From: JBFKOL01 sp041628815
Lineage (GTDB): Bacteria; Bacteroidota; Bacteroidia; Chitinophagales; Saprospiraceae
Direction of reading: 5' to 3'
Assembly (NCBI GenBank): GCA_041628815.1
Contig: JBFKOL010000003.1
Coordinates: 1 to 44,315 of the forward strand
Length of the DNA: 44,315 nt
Both the position numbers and the translations under genes were made by a program. The notes under the pieces were generated by a model. It was not told the origin of the DNA, did not search any database, and saw only the letters and a program-made list of their open reading frames with translations. Below, piece after piece: positions 1-9,038 of the stretch (positions are counted from its first letter, which is position 1; the number at the start of each line of letters is the position of its first letter).

Positions 1-250
1 GTCCTTCAATCATTCCTGGCATGAGCAAGACATCTGACAGGTCCAAGACCTCGTCTTTTTCGGTGAGTGAAAAGTTTTCTGTAGGACCTGCATATTCAAT
101 GATCCCATCCCGCACAGCCACGACACCATCATCTCGAAATTCAATGCCGTCGAAAATTTTTTGAGCGTATATGACCGTTCTGGTATTCTGGCATTGAACC
201 GCTTTAATCTGAATGATGATAGCGACCAATAGAACAACAATTCGCCTCAT
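1..250 (-). CDS. Amidohydrolase, N-terminal part (runs off left edge)
   Basis: Reading the minus strand from ATG at 250 gives 83 open codons to the window edge. Residues 1-21 form a typical signal peptide (MRRIVVLLVAIIIQ, with cleavage probably near QCQ). The next ~60 residues are the small N-terminal beta-sandwich of a metal-dependent amidohydrolase: 'VIYAQKIFDG', then 'VVAVRDGIIEYAG', then 'LMPGMIEG'. That last motif normally comes directly before the metal-binding His-x-His, which would lie just outside the window. The gene starts 3 nt after the stop of the DUF6503-like gene, so the two are almost certainly co-transcribed. The substrate cannot be told from this part. Imidazolonepropionase-like or prolidase-like secreted amidohydrolases are the best guess. 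Confidence 0.85.
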   Translation of the reverse strand, partial: MRRIVVLLVAIIIQIKAVQCQNTRTVIYAQKIFDGIEFRDDGVVAVRDGIIEYAGPTENFSLTEKDEVLDLSDVLLMPGMIEG

Positions 251-253
251 AAT

Positions 254-1042
254 TTAATTGGTTTCCAAATGTAAAAGTGTGTCCTCTCCAAGGAACCTGT
301 TATCGCCATGCGTATACCATGATCTCCTATTTGGTATCCTTATGCCATCGACTTCTAACTCTCCGTCAAACAAAATGTATTCACCATCACCGACCTCCTC
401 GTCGTGGTAAAAGCGATATCCCGACAGCGCATAGTTCTCAGGGTCAAAATAGAAATACCATATATCGCTGCCCACGTCGGCATAGTACGTCACTTTCACT
501 TCATACAGCGACTTACCGAAATAATTGACTTTTTTACAGCCCGGTAAAATACGGGTGCCCTGATCCTTCAGCTTCATCGGCATGAACCAGAGGTAATGGT
601 AATAGTCGCGCATGGTCCTGGCCCGATCAGGAGTCAGCCTGTGCTCCGATAATTCTTCAGGTGTCAAATCTGTCTTACCATTGAGAGCAAATCGAAACGC
701 GTCACCATTGATTTCCATAAAAATTCTTTGCTCATCTACTGATCTTTCCAGGGCAAAATAAGCTCGGGAGGGTTGCAGAATCACCGTGGACTTGCGATCC
801 GTTGAGCCAGGCCTGGTCTCGGCGAACACCATCCTTACACGGGCATCTGAAAGTCGGTTGCCCGGATCATGATAGGATATGCTCTGCTCAATGACAAATT
901 CAGCATTGATTATGGTATCCTGGCTTAAGATCTCTCCGGATCGGCATACGACAAAACCTAAAAGAAACAGAAAGACCCAACGAAGGCCAACATTTCTTTT
1001 CACATTTCCAAATGTGCCTGGCAAAAAACAATAATAAGGCAT
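254..1042 (-). CDS. Secreted DUF6503-like protein
   Basis: This 262-residue protein has an N-terminal hydrophobic stretch (about residues 18-36) followed by a predicted cleavage zone ending 'EILSQ', so it is probably exported to the periplasm or cell surface. The body is rich in aromatic beta-strand segments, including 'YYHYLWFMPMKLKDQGT' and 'DIWYFYFDPENYALSGYRFY'. These resemble the DUF6503 family of Bacteroidota, whose function is unknown. An in-frame GTG at codon 14 would give a more conventional signal peptide, so the true start could be 1003. It lies 3 nt upstream of the partial amidohydrolase gene, which suggests one operon. The family call is from memory of motif style; the secreted nature is better supported. 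Confidence 0.7.
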   Translation of the reverse strand: MPYYCFLPGTFGNVKRNVGLRWVFLFLLGFVVCRSGEILSQDTIINAEFVIEQSISYHDPGNRLSDARVRMVFAETRPGSTDRKSTVILQPSRAYFALERSVDEQRIFMEINGDAFRFALNGKTDLTPEELSEHRLTPDRARTMRDYYHYLWFMPMKLKDQGTRILPGCKKVNYFGKSLYEVKVTYYADVGSDIWYFYFDPENYALSGYRFYHDEEVGDGEYILFDGELEVDGIRIPNRRSWYTHGDNRFLGEDTLLHLETN

Positions 1043-1183
1043 AATATTACTTTTGTAAATTCTTCAATGGTCTGTACTTCGCAGATCAATAGAACTTTTC
1101 GGCTTAGATTACGACGTCGCAATATAATTTGTAACTTGGAGACATCGCTGTTCTATTAGGGCTGTTTTTACCTTCTGGGAATC

Positions 1184-2836
1184 ATGTTAAAAAAATTACA
1201 GACGATCAGGCAATCTGTTGGCGGGCTGGTACCGGCAATATTTCTTTTACCTGTTTTTATTCTCATTTCCATTTTATATCCCAAGGAAAACAGGTACCAA
1301 TGTCTTCATGAACATTTCTCCTATTGTTCCTCCGGCAAGATAGAAATGATCGGCCTGGAAGAAAAGGATGGTCGCACGATTGACCTGCAAAGCATTCATA
1401 GGGCCGAATGTTCTTCGAAGTGGAATCTTCGCTTTTTTCATCTTTCTGACGGTCAGGAAATCTTATCACCTCAAAAATTTGGATTCGGGAGTCACTGGAT
1501 TCAGTGTTTTATAGCATTTCCCGATGGAGACATTACCGAGTGCATGTTTAAAATTGAGATTGTAAGACCCAACTCAAGTTGGCCCATTGAAGATGACAAA
1601 GTCCTCCCATCAGATCTCATAGATGCGGATGCCTTGATTGAACTGCCAGGAGAGGAGCATAACTTTGGGCTAGGAAGCCTGTCTCTGACCTGGGAATCTG
1701 GTCAACAAGGTCCTGGTGTTATTTCAAGTGGAGAAGGTGACCCAGGGGGTATCTCCTACGGCTTGTATCAAATATCCATGAAACAAGGTTACCTGGAGGA
1801 TTTTCTCCTGAATGAAGGACAGGCATTCTTCCAGATCCTGGGTCAATATGAGCCTGGATCTCACGAATTTGACATGGCCTGGAAGGCCATTGCAGATGTT
1901 CAACCCATTCAATTTCAAAAGGCTCAACATGAATACATCCGCAGAAGTCATTACATGATGCAGGCAAGGAGATTAAACCGCAAACTGGGGATGAACATTA
2001 ATGACTACAGCAACGTCTTAAAAGATGTACTGTGGTCCACAGCTGTACAACATGGTCCTTACAACGATGTCTTTTACAACGCATTGGCTCGAACGAACTG
2101 GAAAGACATGTCAGAGAAAGAAATTATAAGCAGGATCTATAAAGAGAGGTCTAGATCTGTCAATGGCTATCTTAGTTATTTTCCACGAGTAGGTCCTAAA
2201 TGGAAGCGAAACCTCATCAAAAGATTTGAAAAAGAAGAAAAAATGGCTTTGGATCGTCTTGATCGCGAGGAAAGAATGACAGCCTTGCCAGGCACTTCTG
2301 TCGCTTTGCCGCCAGAACCTTCCGATTCTTCAGCCTCAAGCACGACACTAAGCGGTGAAGTTGTACTTGCCACCCAATATGAGCCCGTTGCCTATGCCCC
2401 CTCAGAAAAGCCCTGGCCAAAGTCTAAGATTACCAGCCGGGAAGCCCAAACTGTAATTCAAAAGGATGTAGCTTCATCACAGGAAATAGGCAACACCGCT
2501 GTTACCGGCGGCGAGCAATGGACGCCTGAAGATGATGCCGAAGTTGAACCAGCAGATCAGGAGGCCCCACCCATCCCTTCAGCCAGGAGTAACTTATTTA
2601 CTTACAAGGTTCTTTTCGTGGTACTGAATGAACCCGGTAAACAATTTAACGAACTCACAGATTTAGGACCGATTTCTGAAGACCCTTTCATGTCGGACAA
2701 GGTCCGTTACCTGTTGGGGGAAGCTCAGACCCTTGATCATGCTAGGTCTCTCAAAAACAAGGTCGCCGACCGCGGTTTCAAGGCCGCACAAATAGCCGTC
2801 TACCAAAAAGGCAAGCTTAAAAAATTCGTGGACTGA
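1184..2836 (+). CDS. Membrane-anchored VgrG3-type lysozyme-like protein with SPOR domain
   Basis: The 550-residue product has one N-terminal transmembrane anchor (about 14-32). An extracytoplasmic region of unknown fold follows (35-160), then a lysozyme-like domain (about 163-345), a charged and Pro/Ser-rich linker, and a C-terminal SPOR-like module (about 472-550; 'YKVLFVVL', 'RYLLGEAQTL', 'GFKAAQIAVY'). The lysozyme-like domain has the signature 'LTWESG' (Glu171, likely catalytic acid) followed by 'SSGEGDPGGISYGLYQ' (181-196). This matches the muramidase module at the C-terminus of Vibrio VgrG3 and in phage tail lysozymes. SPOR domains bind septal, denuded peptidoglycan, so cell-wall remodelling at division sites is the likely role. 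No type VI secretion genes are nearby, so the VgrG resemblance is confined to the enzyme domain. It is divergent from the preceding gene. Confidence 0.75.
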   Translation: MLKKLQTIRQSVGGLVPAIFLLPVFILISILYPKENRYQCLHEHFSYCSSGKIEMIGLEEKDGRTIDLQSIHRAECSSKWNLRFFHLSDGQEILSPQKFGFGSHWIQCFIAFPDGDITECMFKIEIVRPNSSWPIEDDKVLPSDLIDADALIELPGEEHNFGLGSLSLTWESGQQGPGVISSGEGDPGGISYGLYQISMKQGYLEDFLLNEGQAFFQILGQYEPGSHEFDMAWKAIADVQPIQFQKAQHEYIRRSHYMMQARRLNRKLGMNINDYSNVLKDVLWSTAVQHGPYNDVFYNALARTNWKDMSEKEIISRIYKERSRSVNGYLSYFPRVGPKWKRNLIKRFEKEEKMALDRLDREERMTALPGTSVALPPEPSDSSASSTTLSGEVVLATQYEPVAYAPSEKPWPKSKITSREAQTVIQKDVASSQEIGNTAVTGGEQWTPEDDAEVEPADQEAPPIPSARSNLFTYKVLFVVLNEPGKQFNELTDLGPISEDPFMSDKVRYLLGEAQTLDHARSLKNKVADRGFKAAQIAVYQKGKLKKFVD

Positions 2837-3023
2837 CCTCGTTTCCAGGTCTAACGACTGTGGATTATCTTGCCCTTTTGCCTTGTGGGATCCCATTCTG
2901 TTGAATCTTCCAAAAATCCTTTGTTCTGAACATTTCTTTCTCGATCTATTCTTATGCAACACTCATCGAAAAAATTGGACTAAAGAGGTTTTTTTCCTGT
3001 CCTTGTTTAGAAAACAAAGAACT

Positions 3024-3446
3024 ATGCAATCTGAAATACATAAAAGAGCAAGACGGCGCGTCCGGGCAATAAAAGGATTTTACATTCATGCCTTTTCATT
3101 CATTATAATGGGTTTGTTTTTCTTCTTTATGAATATGCTCACGGACCCATTTCAGATGTGGTTCTTGTTTCCTATGTTGCCGTGGAGCGTCGGATTGGCC
3201 TTCCACTATCTTGCTGTCTTTGGAATTCCCGGAACCGGATTACTTTCCAAAGAATGGGAAGAACGCGAGTTTGAAAAACAGCTCGACCGCCTGTCCTCTG
3301 ATTTTGAACCATATACCGGCGAGTTGGATGGAGGATGGAGAAAAGGAAACCACCTCGAATACCGCGAACTCTCCGATGATGAAACACTTGAGTTACGCAA
3401 AATGACCGTAAAGGACAACCAGTACCTGGACGAGGACCTCGTATAA
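3024..3446 (+). CDS. 2TM domain-containing protein
   Basis: The ATG at 3024 was chosen over an upstream in-frame start at 2883 because the protein then begins 'MQSEIHKRARRRV', directly before two hydrophobic helices (about residues 19-36 and 44-66), as in the Bacteroidota 2TM-domain family. The extra 47 codons upstream look non-coding. The protein is about 140 residues. The Arg-rich N-terminus should stay cytoplasmic, and the hydrophilic C-terminal half is acidic ('EWEEREFEKQLDRL', 'DEDLV'). In other Bacteroidota, 2TM domains occur alone or fused to LytTR regulators; here it stands alone. The function is unknown. It lies 187 nt after the lysozyme-like gene, so co-transcription is possible but not shown. 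Confidence 0.75.
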   Translation: MQSEIHKRARRRVRAIKGFYIHAFSFIIMGLFFFFMNMLTDPFQMWFLFPMLPWSVGLAFHYLAVFGIPGTGLLSKEWEEREFEKQLDRLSSDFEPYTGELDGGWRKGNHLEYRELSDDETLELRKMTVKDNQYLDEDLV

Positions 3447-3589
3447 GGGGTTTGTCAATCCTTTTATTATGCGATTTCCTATAAAATAGACACCAATACC
3501 TTTCAACAAGGGGTTGATGGCGCAAGGCTTAGGTATTGATTCTCATCCTTGATGTTTAAATTGTGACTATTACTTAAGACCATCGCAAT

Positions 3590-4789
3590 ATGAATGTTTG
3601 GTATCAATGCGCGACAGCGGTTTTCCTGATATTTCTCGTGGTTGCATGCAAAAACAGTTCCTCTAAGCTCATAAACCTTGACCTGGTGCAGGTCGAAGAT
3701 GTTGCTCAATCACAAATCAACTTCCAACGGTTGGCTGCCAAGATCCTTGAATGCGCCGAACTTCAGCAAGGAGAACGTGTTCTGCTCATGATGGAGCCTG
3801 GACCTTTCAGTCCGATGGTCAATTATTTAGCCGATGGGATCCAATCAAATGGAGCCTACTTCCTTGGTTGCCTTAGTGTGACCGCCGAACAGCCTGAAGA
3901 ATGGTCGACGCGGTTTACTGCACAAACACATGGCCGCAGCGAGGAGGAATTGCGGTCTGCGCTTACCGAAGTCGATTTAGGCATCATGCTTCCCGGAGCC
4001 AGTCCGGCACACACTCCTTACCAGGTCCTGCAGTCCCTTCTGAATGAGGGGATCAGACGCACGATACACTTCCATTGGTCGGGCGCTTATGATATAAATG
4101 GAGCACCATTGGAAATCGATGAAAGGAAATCTCTGCTATACCAACAAGTCGTACTACAAACCGATTATGACAAGCTTGCCGCCCGGCAATCTGCATTTGA
4201 GACAGCCATGAGAGGTGCAGAAATCCGCGTATCCACACCTTTAGGAACTGTTATCTCGTTTGAGATCGGAGACCGTCCCGTCACCAAACAAGATGGTGAT
4301 GCATCAGCAGCACGTACCAGGAAAGCAAAGAATCTCATAGACCGGGAAATAGAAATTCCGGCGGGTGCCATACGGGTTGCTCCGATCGAAAATTCTGTCA
4401 ATGGTATTGTTGCGTTCCCGGATGCCAAGTGGAATAACATACCTGTCACAGATCTGAAAATGACTTTCCGTAATGGCAAAGTTGCCGATGTCCGGGCTTC
4501 TGAAGGAGCAGATGCCGTGTGGGCTGAAATAGAAAAGGCAGGCGACGCTGGCCGGTCATTTCGTGAGTTTGCCCTGGGGTTTAATCCTCTTATGCCCGTC
4601 CAGCATGGAGATAAATCGTGGATACCCTATTACGGTTATGGGGCAGGAATCGTCAGACTTTCCCTTGGTGACAATACTGAGTTAGGTGGCAATGTTACTG
4701 GGGGCTATGTGCGGTGGAATTTCTTCACCGATGCGACCGTATCGGTCAATGGAGAAGTATGGGTGAAAAACGGTAACTTAATCAAATAA
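3590..4789 (+). CDS. Aminopeptidase M29-like lipoprotein, probably catalytically dead
   Basis: The 399-residue protein has a lipoprotein signal peptide with lipobox 'VVAC' (Cys20). Its body follows the M29 (AmpS/thermophilic metalloprotease) fold order: 'GERVLLMMEPGP', 'PIENSVNGIVAF', 'REFALGFNP', 'GIVRLSLGDN', 'GGYVRWNFF'. By motif alignment the usual metal ligands are mostly missing. The Glu of the 'PAGEV' motif is Ala260, the His of 'GxxHIALG' is Arg356, and the His and Asp of 'HWD' are Arg375 and Asn377. Only Glu326 in 'REFALG' remains. This suggests an M29-derived binding or structural protein, not an active peptidase. The next gene starts 10 nt downstream, so it is likely co-transcribed with the serine hydrolase. 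Confidence 0.75.
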   Translation: MNVWYQCATAVFLIFLVVACKNSSSKLINLDLVQVEDVAQSQINFQRLAAKILECAELQQGERVLLMMEPGPFSPMVNYLADGIQSNGAYFLGCLSVTAEQPEEWSTRFTAQTHGRSEEELRSALTEVDLGIMLPGASPAHTPYQVLQSLLNEGIRRTIHFHWSGAYDINGAPLEIDERKSLLYQQVVLQTDYDKLAARQSAFETAMRGAEIRVSTPLGTVISFEIGDRPVTKQDGDASAARTRKAKNLIDREIEIPAGAIRVAPIENSVNGIVAFPDAKWNNIPVTDLKMTFRNGKVADVRASEGADAVWAEIEKAGDAGRSFREFALGFNPLMPVQHGDKSWIPYYGYGAGIVRLSLGDNTELGGNVTGGYVRWNFFTDATVSVNGEVWVKNGNLIK

Positions 4790-4799
4790 AATTCCTGTC

Positions 4800-6227
4800 A
4801 TGAACCTCAAAGTATTGTTGATTTCTGTCATTTCCCTTTCTTCTTTGCAACCTGCCTGGTCCGTTTCCGACAGCCTTGACTATAGCGACGCCATACGCAT
4901 CATTGAAGTCTGGTTGGATGCAGAAAAAGAGTTTAACCGGTATCCTGGTTTATCCGCGGCCATTATCGACGACCAGGAAATCCTGTGGAAGGGAGCCTTT
5001 GGCTACGCCAATCCAGACGGTGAGGTCGAGTCAACGACCCAAACGATTTATAGTATATGCTCCATATCCAAATTATTTACTGCCATTGGAATCATGCAAT
5101 TAAGAGACCGGGGACTGCTAAGCCTGGAGAGTCGTGTAAAAGAGTTGCTTCCGTGGTTTGACCTTCCACAGGTGTTCGAGGACAGTGAAGCCATAACCGT
5201 CCGGTCCCTTTTGACGCATTCTTCCGGTCTTCCAAGAGAAACCAACCATCCTTACTGGACCGGCCCCGATTTTCCCTTCCCGGACAAATACAGCATAATG
5301 GATGAGCTCAAAAACCAGGAAACGCTGTACCCAGCTTCTACCTATTTTCAATACAGTAATTTAGGTCTGACTCTTCTAGGATATATCATCGAAGAAGTTT
5401 CCGGGCAGACCTACGATACCTACATTCGCGAGAACATTTTGGGCCCGCTGGGGCTTTCAAATACAAAGACCTCATTACCCGAAGATAAGTATGGTTCACA
5501 ACTGGCTAAGGGGTTTTCCGCTTTGACGCGACAAGGACTTCGCCATCCTGTCAACCTCTTCCAGGGCAACGGCATCGCTCCGGCCGCAGGTTTTTCATCC
5601 ACCGTCGAAGACCTCGGCACCTTCGTATCATGGCAATTCAGATTACTGGAAAATGGCGGGCATGAAATTCTCAATGCAGCAACCCTGAAAGAGATGCACC
5701 GTGTGCATTTTCTCGATCCCAACTGGAGCACTTCATGGGGTCTGGGTTTTTCGGTGAGAAAATCGGATGGACAAATAGTTGTTGGCCACGGAGGTTCATG
5801 CCCTGGTTATCGAAGCCAACTGATGCTGATACCCAAAAAGAAATTAGCATCAGTGGTCATGTTCAATGCGGGTGCAATAAATACCAACAGGTACGCATCC
5901 GGATTGTTAAGATTGATCCAGAAAGTCAAGTTCACAAAACCTGACACATTGGGTCTTGAAGAATACACGGGATTCTACAATACCCAGCCATGGGGCAGTG
6001 AGGAGGTTATCGTCCGGTTGAATGGCCAACTGGCATTCCTCTACCTGCCTAATGAAAATCCAGCGGAAAACATGACTTTCCTTAAACACATCGAGGGAGA
6101 TATTTTCAGAAGGATTAGAAATGATGAGGAGCTCGGAGAGACCGTGGTCTTCCATCGCGACGATTCTGGTAAAATTACACATTATGTCCAGCACAATAAT
6201 ATATCAAGGCGGTTGAGCGATTTGTAG
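4800..6227 (+). CDS. Serine hydrolase of the class C beta-lactamase / PBP-like family
   Basis: The 475-residue exported protein has a signal peptide at residues 1-22. It carries the three motifs of the serine beta-lactamase-like superfamily: Ser88-Ile-Ser-Lys91 (SxxK), Tyr185-Ser-Asn187 (YxN) and His330-Gly-Gly332 (the HxG variant usual in esterases and D-aminopeptidases). 'LLTHSSGLP' (139-145) is the common loop motif of these enzymes. About 100 residues follow the catalytic core and match the DUF3471-like beta domain often found after it. Likely roles are hydrolysis of D-amino-acid peptides or esters; a true antibiotic-degrading lactamase is less likely. The 10-nt gap after the M29-like gene and the nearby D-aminoacylase-type amidohydrolases favour peptide or D-amino-acid processing. 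Confidence 0.85.
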   Translation: MNLKVLLISVISLSSLQPAWSVSDSLDYSDAIRIIEVWLDAEKEFNRYPGLSAAIIDDQEILWKGAFGYANPDGEVESTTQTIYSICSISKLFTAIGIMQLRDRGLLSLESRVKELLPWFDLPQVFEDSEAITVRSLLTHSSGLPRETNHPYWTGPDFPFPDKYSIMDELKNQETLYPASTYFQYSNLGLTLLGYIIEEVSGQTYDTYIRENILGPLGLSNTKTSLPEDKYGSQLAKGFSALTRQGLRHPVNLFQGNGIAPAAGFSSTVEDLGTFVSWQFRLLENGGHEILNAATLKEMHRVHFLDPNWSTSWGLGFSVRKSDGQIVVGHGGSCPGYRSQLMLIPKKKLASVVMFNAGAINTNRYASGLLRLIQKVKFTKPDTLGLEEYTGFYNTQPWGSEEVIVRLNGQLAFLYLPNENPAENMTFLKHIEGDIFRRIRNDEELGETVVFHRDDSGKITHYVQHNNISRRLSDL

Positions 6228-6280
6228 GAGGGGTGTTAAGATGCTGGGTACACGCCTTCACTGAAGTTTCGCCACACAGC

Positions 6281-6314
6281 AGGTAGCCAGGTAGTGTATT
6301 GCAGGTTGCTACCT
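6281..6314. terminator. Stem-loop between convergent genes (possible bidirectional terminator)
   Basis: AGGTAGC at 6281-6287 pairs with GCTACCT at 6308-6314 across a 20-nt loop. It lies in the 103-nt gap between two converging genes, which is where a shared terminator would be. There is no strong T-run on either side, so it may be a weak or Rho-aided terminator or chance. Confidence 0.3.
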
Positions 6315-6330
6315 AAACCAATTAAATTAC

Positions 6331-7809
6331 TCACCTGGCATACTTTCCCATCACTGGCCTGCCGGGGAATACGCCTTCCACGGTTTTTCCCTTATCTACG
6401 ACCAGGATGCCATTTACGAGTACGTAGGGTATTCCTTCCGAGAAACTCAGGCCCTTTTCAAAATCTGCCCTATCCCGAATGGTCTCGGGATCAAAAATGG
6501 TGATATCTGCGTCACATCCTACCTGTAGACGGCCTTTGAGGCGCATACCCGGTGCAGCCAATTCAAGTTGTTTGGCTGGCATGATGGTCATCTTGCGCAG
6601 GGCCTCTTGCAGGGTCAAAACTTTATCTTCACGTACATATTTCCCGAGAACCCGGGCATAGGTCCCTGCCGTCCTGGGATGGGCAAGAGGAGCATAGGGC
6701 ATGCCATCGGATCCAATCATGGCCACCGGGGAAGCAACACCGGTCCTGATCCAATCCGGATGCATCAAATGAATAATGACCACCCCACCCTTCTTCCGGT
6801 ATTCGTAAAAGGTTTTATCTGTCAGTCTTTCTCCGGTAGCCTGCCATTGCAAATCGCCATAGGATATACCTAATTTTTCTTTCCAGCCATCATCAAATAT
6901 GACCGATTCCAGGGAAGTCGAAGCCGCTGTGTAGGGATATACTTCCGTCGTTATACGCAACCCTTGCGCCTGGGCACCTGCGACCAGATCGAGGCCAACC
7001 TGGATGTCTCCCAACGCCATACTGTTTAAGTGGACAATATGGAGTGCTGCACCAGTAGCTGCAGCATTGGCCATGGCCTGCTGCACACCACTTATTTTCT
7101 CCCTTACATGTGAATATATCGGTACATCTTTATCAGCCGCCAATTGGTAGACGCCCAATATCTCTGCTTCGTCGGCATTTGGATAATAGCCCACGGGCAC
7201 ACCGATACCTACGGCTCCACCCTCCAGTTCGCGGACTAACTGTTCGTACATGAATGCCAACTCGTCGCTGCTCAGTTCTACCGTCCTCGATCTGACCAGT
7301 TGGACAAATAAATCGTCAAGGATATCCTGTGAAAAACCAGTGGCATCCAGTCGTTCCAATGTGTTCTGAAGATTTGGCTGGTATTGTTTTTGAGAAAGAA
7401 CGCGCACTCCGGCATGCTGCACTGAAGCTCCATAATTGACCAGGCTTTTGCCCCTTTTACTCTCAAGCCAATAGCTGATAAAACCTACACCTCCTTCCAA
7501 TTCTAGTGCTGTGGTCACCCCATCGTGCAGCTGGTATTCGTGGGCCTCGTTCGTAATGCCATGAACGTGCGGATCAATGAACCCCGGCGATACCACCATG
7601 CCACGTGCATCAATCTCTGCTTGACCCCGGATTTCGCGGTCTGTAATAATTGCAATCCTGTCGCCATTGATGCCCACGTTGCGTATGGCGTCGAGACCGG
7701 TCTCCGGATCAATTACCCTGCCGCCATTTATAGCAATGTCAAAGGATTGCGCCTTGACACAGGGTATAAATAGGACAATACCAAAAAACAATAGGACAAC
7801 AATACGCAT
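6331..7809 (-). CDS. Secreted amidohydrolase, N-acyl-D-amino-acid deacylase type
   Basis: The 492-residue protein has a clear signal peptide (residues 1-21, ending 'CVKAQ'). The TIM-barrel amidohydrolase core shows His81-Val-His83 in 'FIDPHVHG', further metal ligands in 'YSHVREK' (His234) and 'HIVHLNSM' (His260), and the catalytic Asp368 in 'MIGSDGMPYAP'. The C-terminal 'LTLQEALRKMTIMPAKQL' and the returning beta-sandwich are typical of D-aminoacylases. D-aminoacylases usually have a metal-bridging Cys in 'GNCG'. Here the aligned segment reads 'TALELEGGVG', offering Glu103, which is closer to isoaspartyl dipeptidase. The substrate may therefore be an N-acyl amino acid or small peptide. It converges on the serine hydrolase gene. 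Confidence 0.85.
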   Translation of the reverse strand: MRIVVLLFFGIVLFIPCVKAQSFDIAINGGRVIDPETGLDAIRNVGINGDRIAIITDREIRGQAEIDARGMVVSPGFIDPHVHGITNEAHEYQLHDGVTTALELEGGVGFISYWLESKRGKSLVNYGASVQHAGVRVLSQKQYQPNLQNTLERLDATGFSQDILDDLFVQLVRSRTVELSSDELAFMYEQLVRELEGGAVGIGVPVGYYPNADEAEILGVYQLAADKDVPIYSHVREKISGVQQAMANAAATGAALHIVHLNSMALGDIQVGLDLVAGAQAQGLRITTEVYPYTAASTSLESVIFDDGWKEKLGISYGDLQWQATGERLTDKTFYEYRKKGGVVIIHLMHPDWIRTGVASPVAMIGSDGMPYAPLAHPRTAGTYARVLGKYVREDKVLTLQEALRKMTIMPAKQLELAAPGMRLKGRLQVGCDADITIFDPETIRDRADFEKGLSFSEGIPYVLVNGILVVDKGKTVEGVFPGRPVMGKYAR

Positions 7810-7961
7810 ATCTCAAGCTGTATGGGTGAAGTGTTAAATTACACGTTATTAAGTCGTCCACATAGAACCTCACCCAATTTAAACAAGGATTAAAACAATT
7901 CTATGTGCATGGAGAGGTAAGCGACGTATCTTGGGATCAATTTGAAACGAGAAATCTCCCT

Positions 7962-8921
7962 ATGAAGCCTTCCTTTTATTTGCTTATTGCATTGACCGCA
8001 TTGGCTTTAAGCCCGGGATGTAAACCATCCACACCGGATAGTGCATCACCTGTTGAGAAGGCGCCGGCTGCTTATGGTGTTGACGGAACACCATTGTACC
8101 CACTCGAAGAACCGGAAGGAACTGTTGCACGCAAAGACAGTGCCTTGCAAGTCGCTACCACCCATTTTCTCTCTGACAGTCTTGACCTCGATCACATCAT
8201 ATGGTACGGGCGCAGACTTGCTTATTTATACCGGTACGAGGAGGCCATCGATGTCTATACCAATGGTCTCATTCACCATCCTGGTTCAGCACACCTTCTT
8301 CGTCATCGCGGTCACCGGTACATTTCCATCCGTCAGTTTGACAGGGCCATCGATGATTTGCAAAAAGCTGCGCAATCGGCCAAGAACATGCCCGTTGAGA
8401 TCGAACCCGACGGGATACCAAATAAGTTGAACCAACCACTTTCGACATTGCAATTCAATATCTATTACCACCTTGCCCTGGCCCATTACCTCCAGGGTGA
8501 TTTCGAAGCGGCAGCGCTTGTTTGCGACACCTGTATGGTCTATTCCACCAATCCAGATTTGCTGGTAGCGACTACAGACTGGTATTATATGACTTTGAGA
8601 AGAATGGGCGAAAAAAATCAGGCTGATGGATTATTGACTCAGATTGGAGAGGATTTGGAGATCATCGAAAACGATTCCTATTTCAAAAGGATCATGATGT
8701 ATAAGGGAAAATTAAAGCCGGATGACCTTCTGGAAGTCAACCAACAAGAAGAAGCCACCCATCTCGACATGGTGACGCAAGGTTACGGTGTGGGCAATTG
8801 GTATTTGTGTGAAAGTGATACAATAAGAGCACTTGACATTTATCAAAAAATGATAGCCACTCGGTACTGGCCTGCCTTCGGTTACATTGCGGCAGAATGT
8901 GATCTTCAAAGACTAAAATAA
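7962..8921 (+). CDS. TPR-repeat lipoprotein
   Basis: The start at ATG 7962 was chosen because it opens a lipoprotein signal peptide ('MKPSFYLLIALTALALSPGC', lipid-modified Cys20); an in-frame start 57 nt upstream only adds hydrophilic residues. The mature part (about 300 residues) begins with a Ser/Pro-rich linker and contains tetratricopeptide-like helical pairs. Examples are 'LAYLYRYEEAIDVYTNGLIHHPGSAHLLRHRGHRY', 'QFDRAIDDLQKAAQ' and 'YYHLALAHYLQGDFEAAALVCD'. Such proteins are generally scaffolds at the outer membrane. No partner is evident. It is divergent from the preceding amidohydrolase gene, with about 150 nt between their starts, and 117 nt before the next hydrolase gene. Confidence 0.75.
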   Translation: MKPSFYLLIALTALALSPGCKPSTPDSASPVEKAPAAYGVDGTPLYPLEEPEGTVARKDSALQVATTHFLSDSLDLDHIIWYGRRLAYLYRYEEAIDVYTNGLIHHPGSAHLLRHRGHRYISIRQFDRAIDDLQKAAQSAKNMPVEIEPDGIPNKLNQPLSTLQFNIYYHLALAHYLQGDFEAAALVCDTCMVYSTNPDLLVATTDWYYMTLRRMGEKNQADGLLTQIGEDLEIIENDSYFKRIMMYKGKLKPDDLLEVNQQEEATHLDMVTQGYGVGNWYLCESDTIRALDIYQKMIATRYWPAFGYIAAECDLQRLK

Positions 8922-9038
8922 TACCGATATTTGTGTCGTTCAATGATATCTCCCTTCCTGCCATAACCTTTAATGAGAATCACCTATGGCAGCCAATATG
9001 GTCATCATCGGCTAAGTTTTACCCGTGAAAAATGCATT

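Noticed and set aside
10..240. 76-codon minus-strand frame ending at position 10
   Set aside because: The neighbouring frame from ATG 250 has a signal peptide and amidohydrolase motifs and stays open to the edge, so this one is a shadow.
1184..2836. Type VI secretion spike (VgrG)
   Set aside because: Only the C-terminal enzyme domain type is shared. There is no gp27/gp5-like spike, and an N-terminal membrane anchor and SPOR-like domain are present.
3172..3525. 117-codon minus-strand frame opposite the 2TM gene
   Set aside because: It is Arg-rich and lies antisense to a gene with clear transmembrane helices and family pattern.
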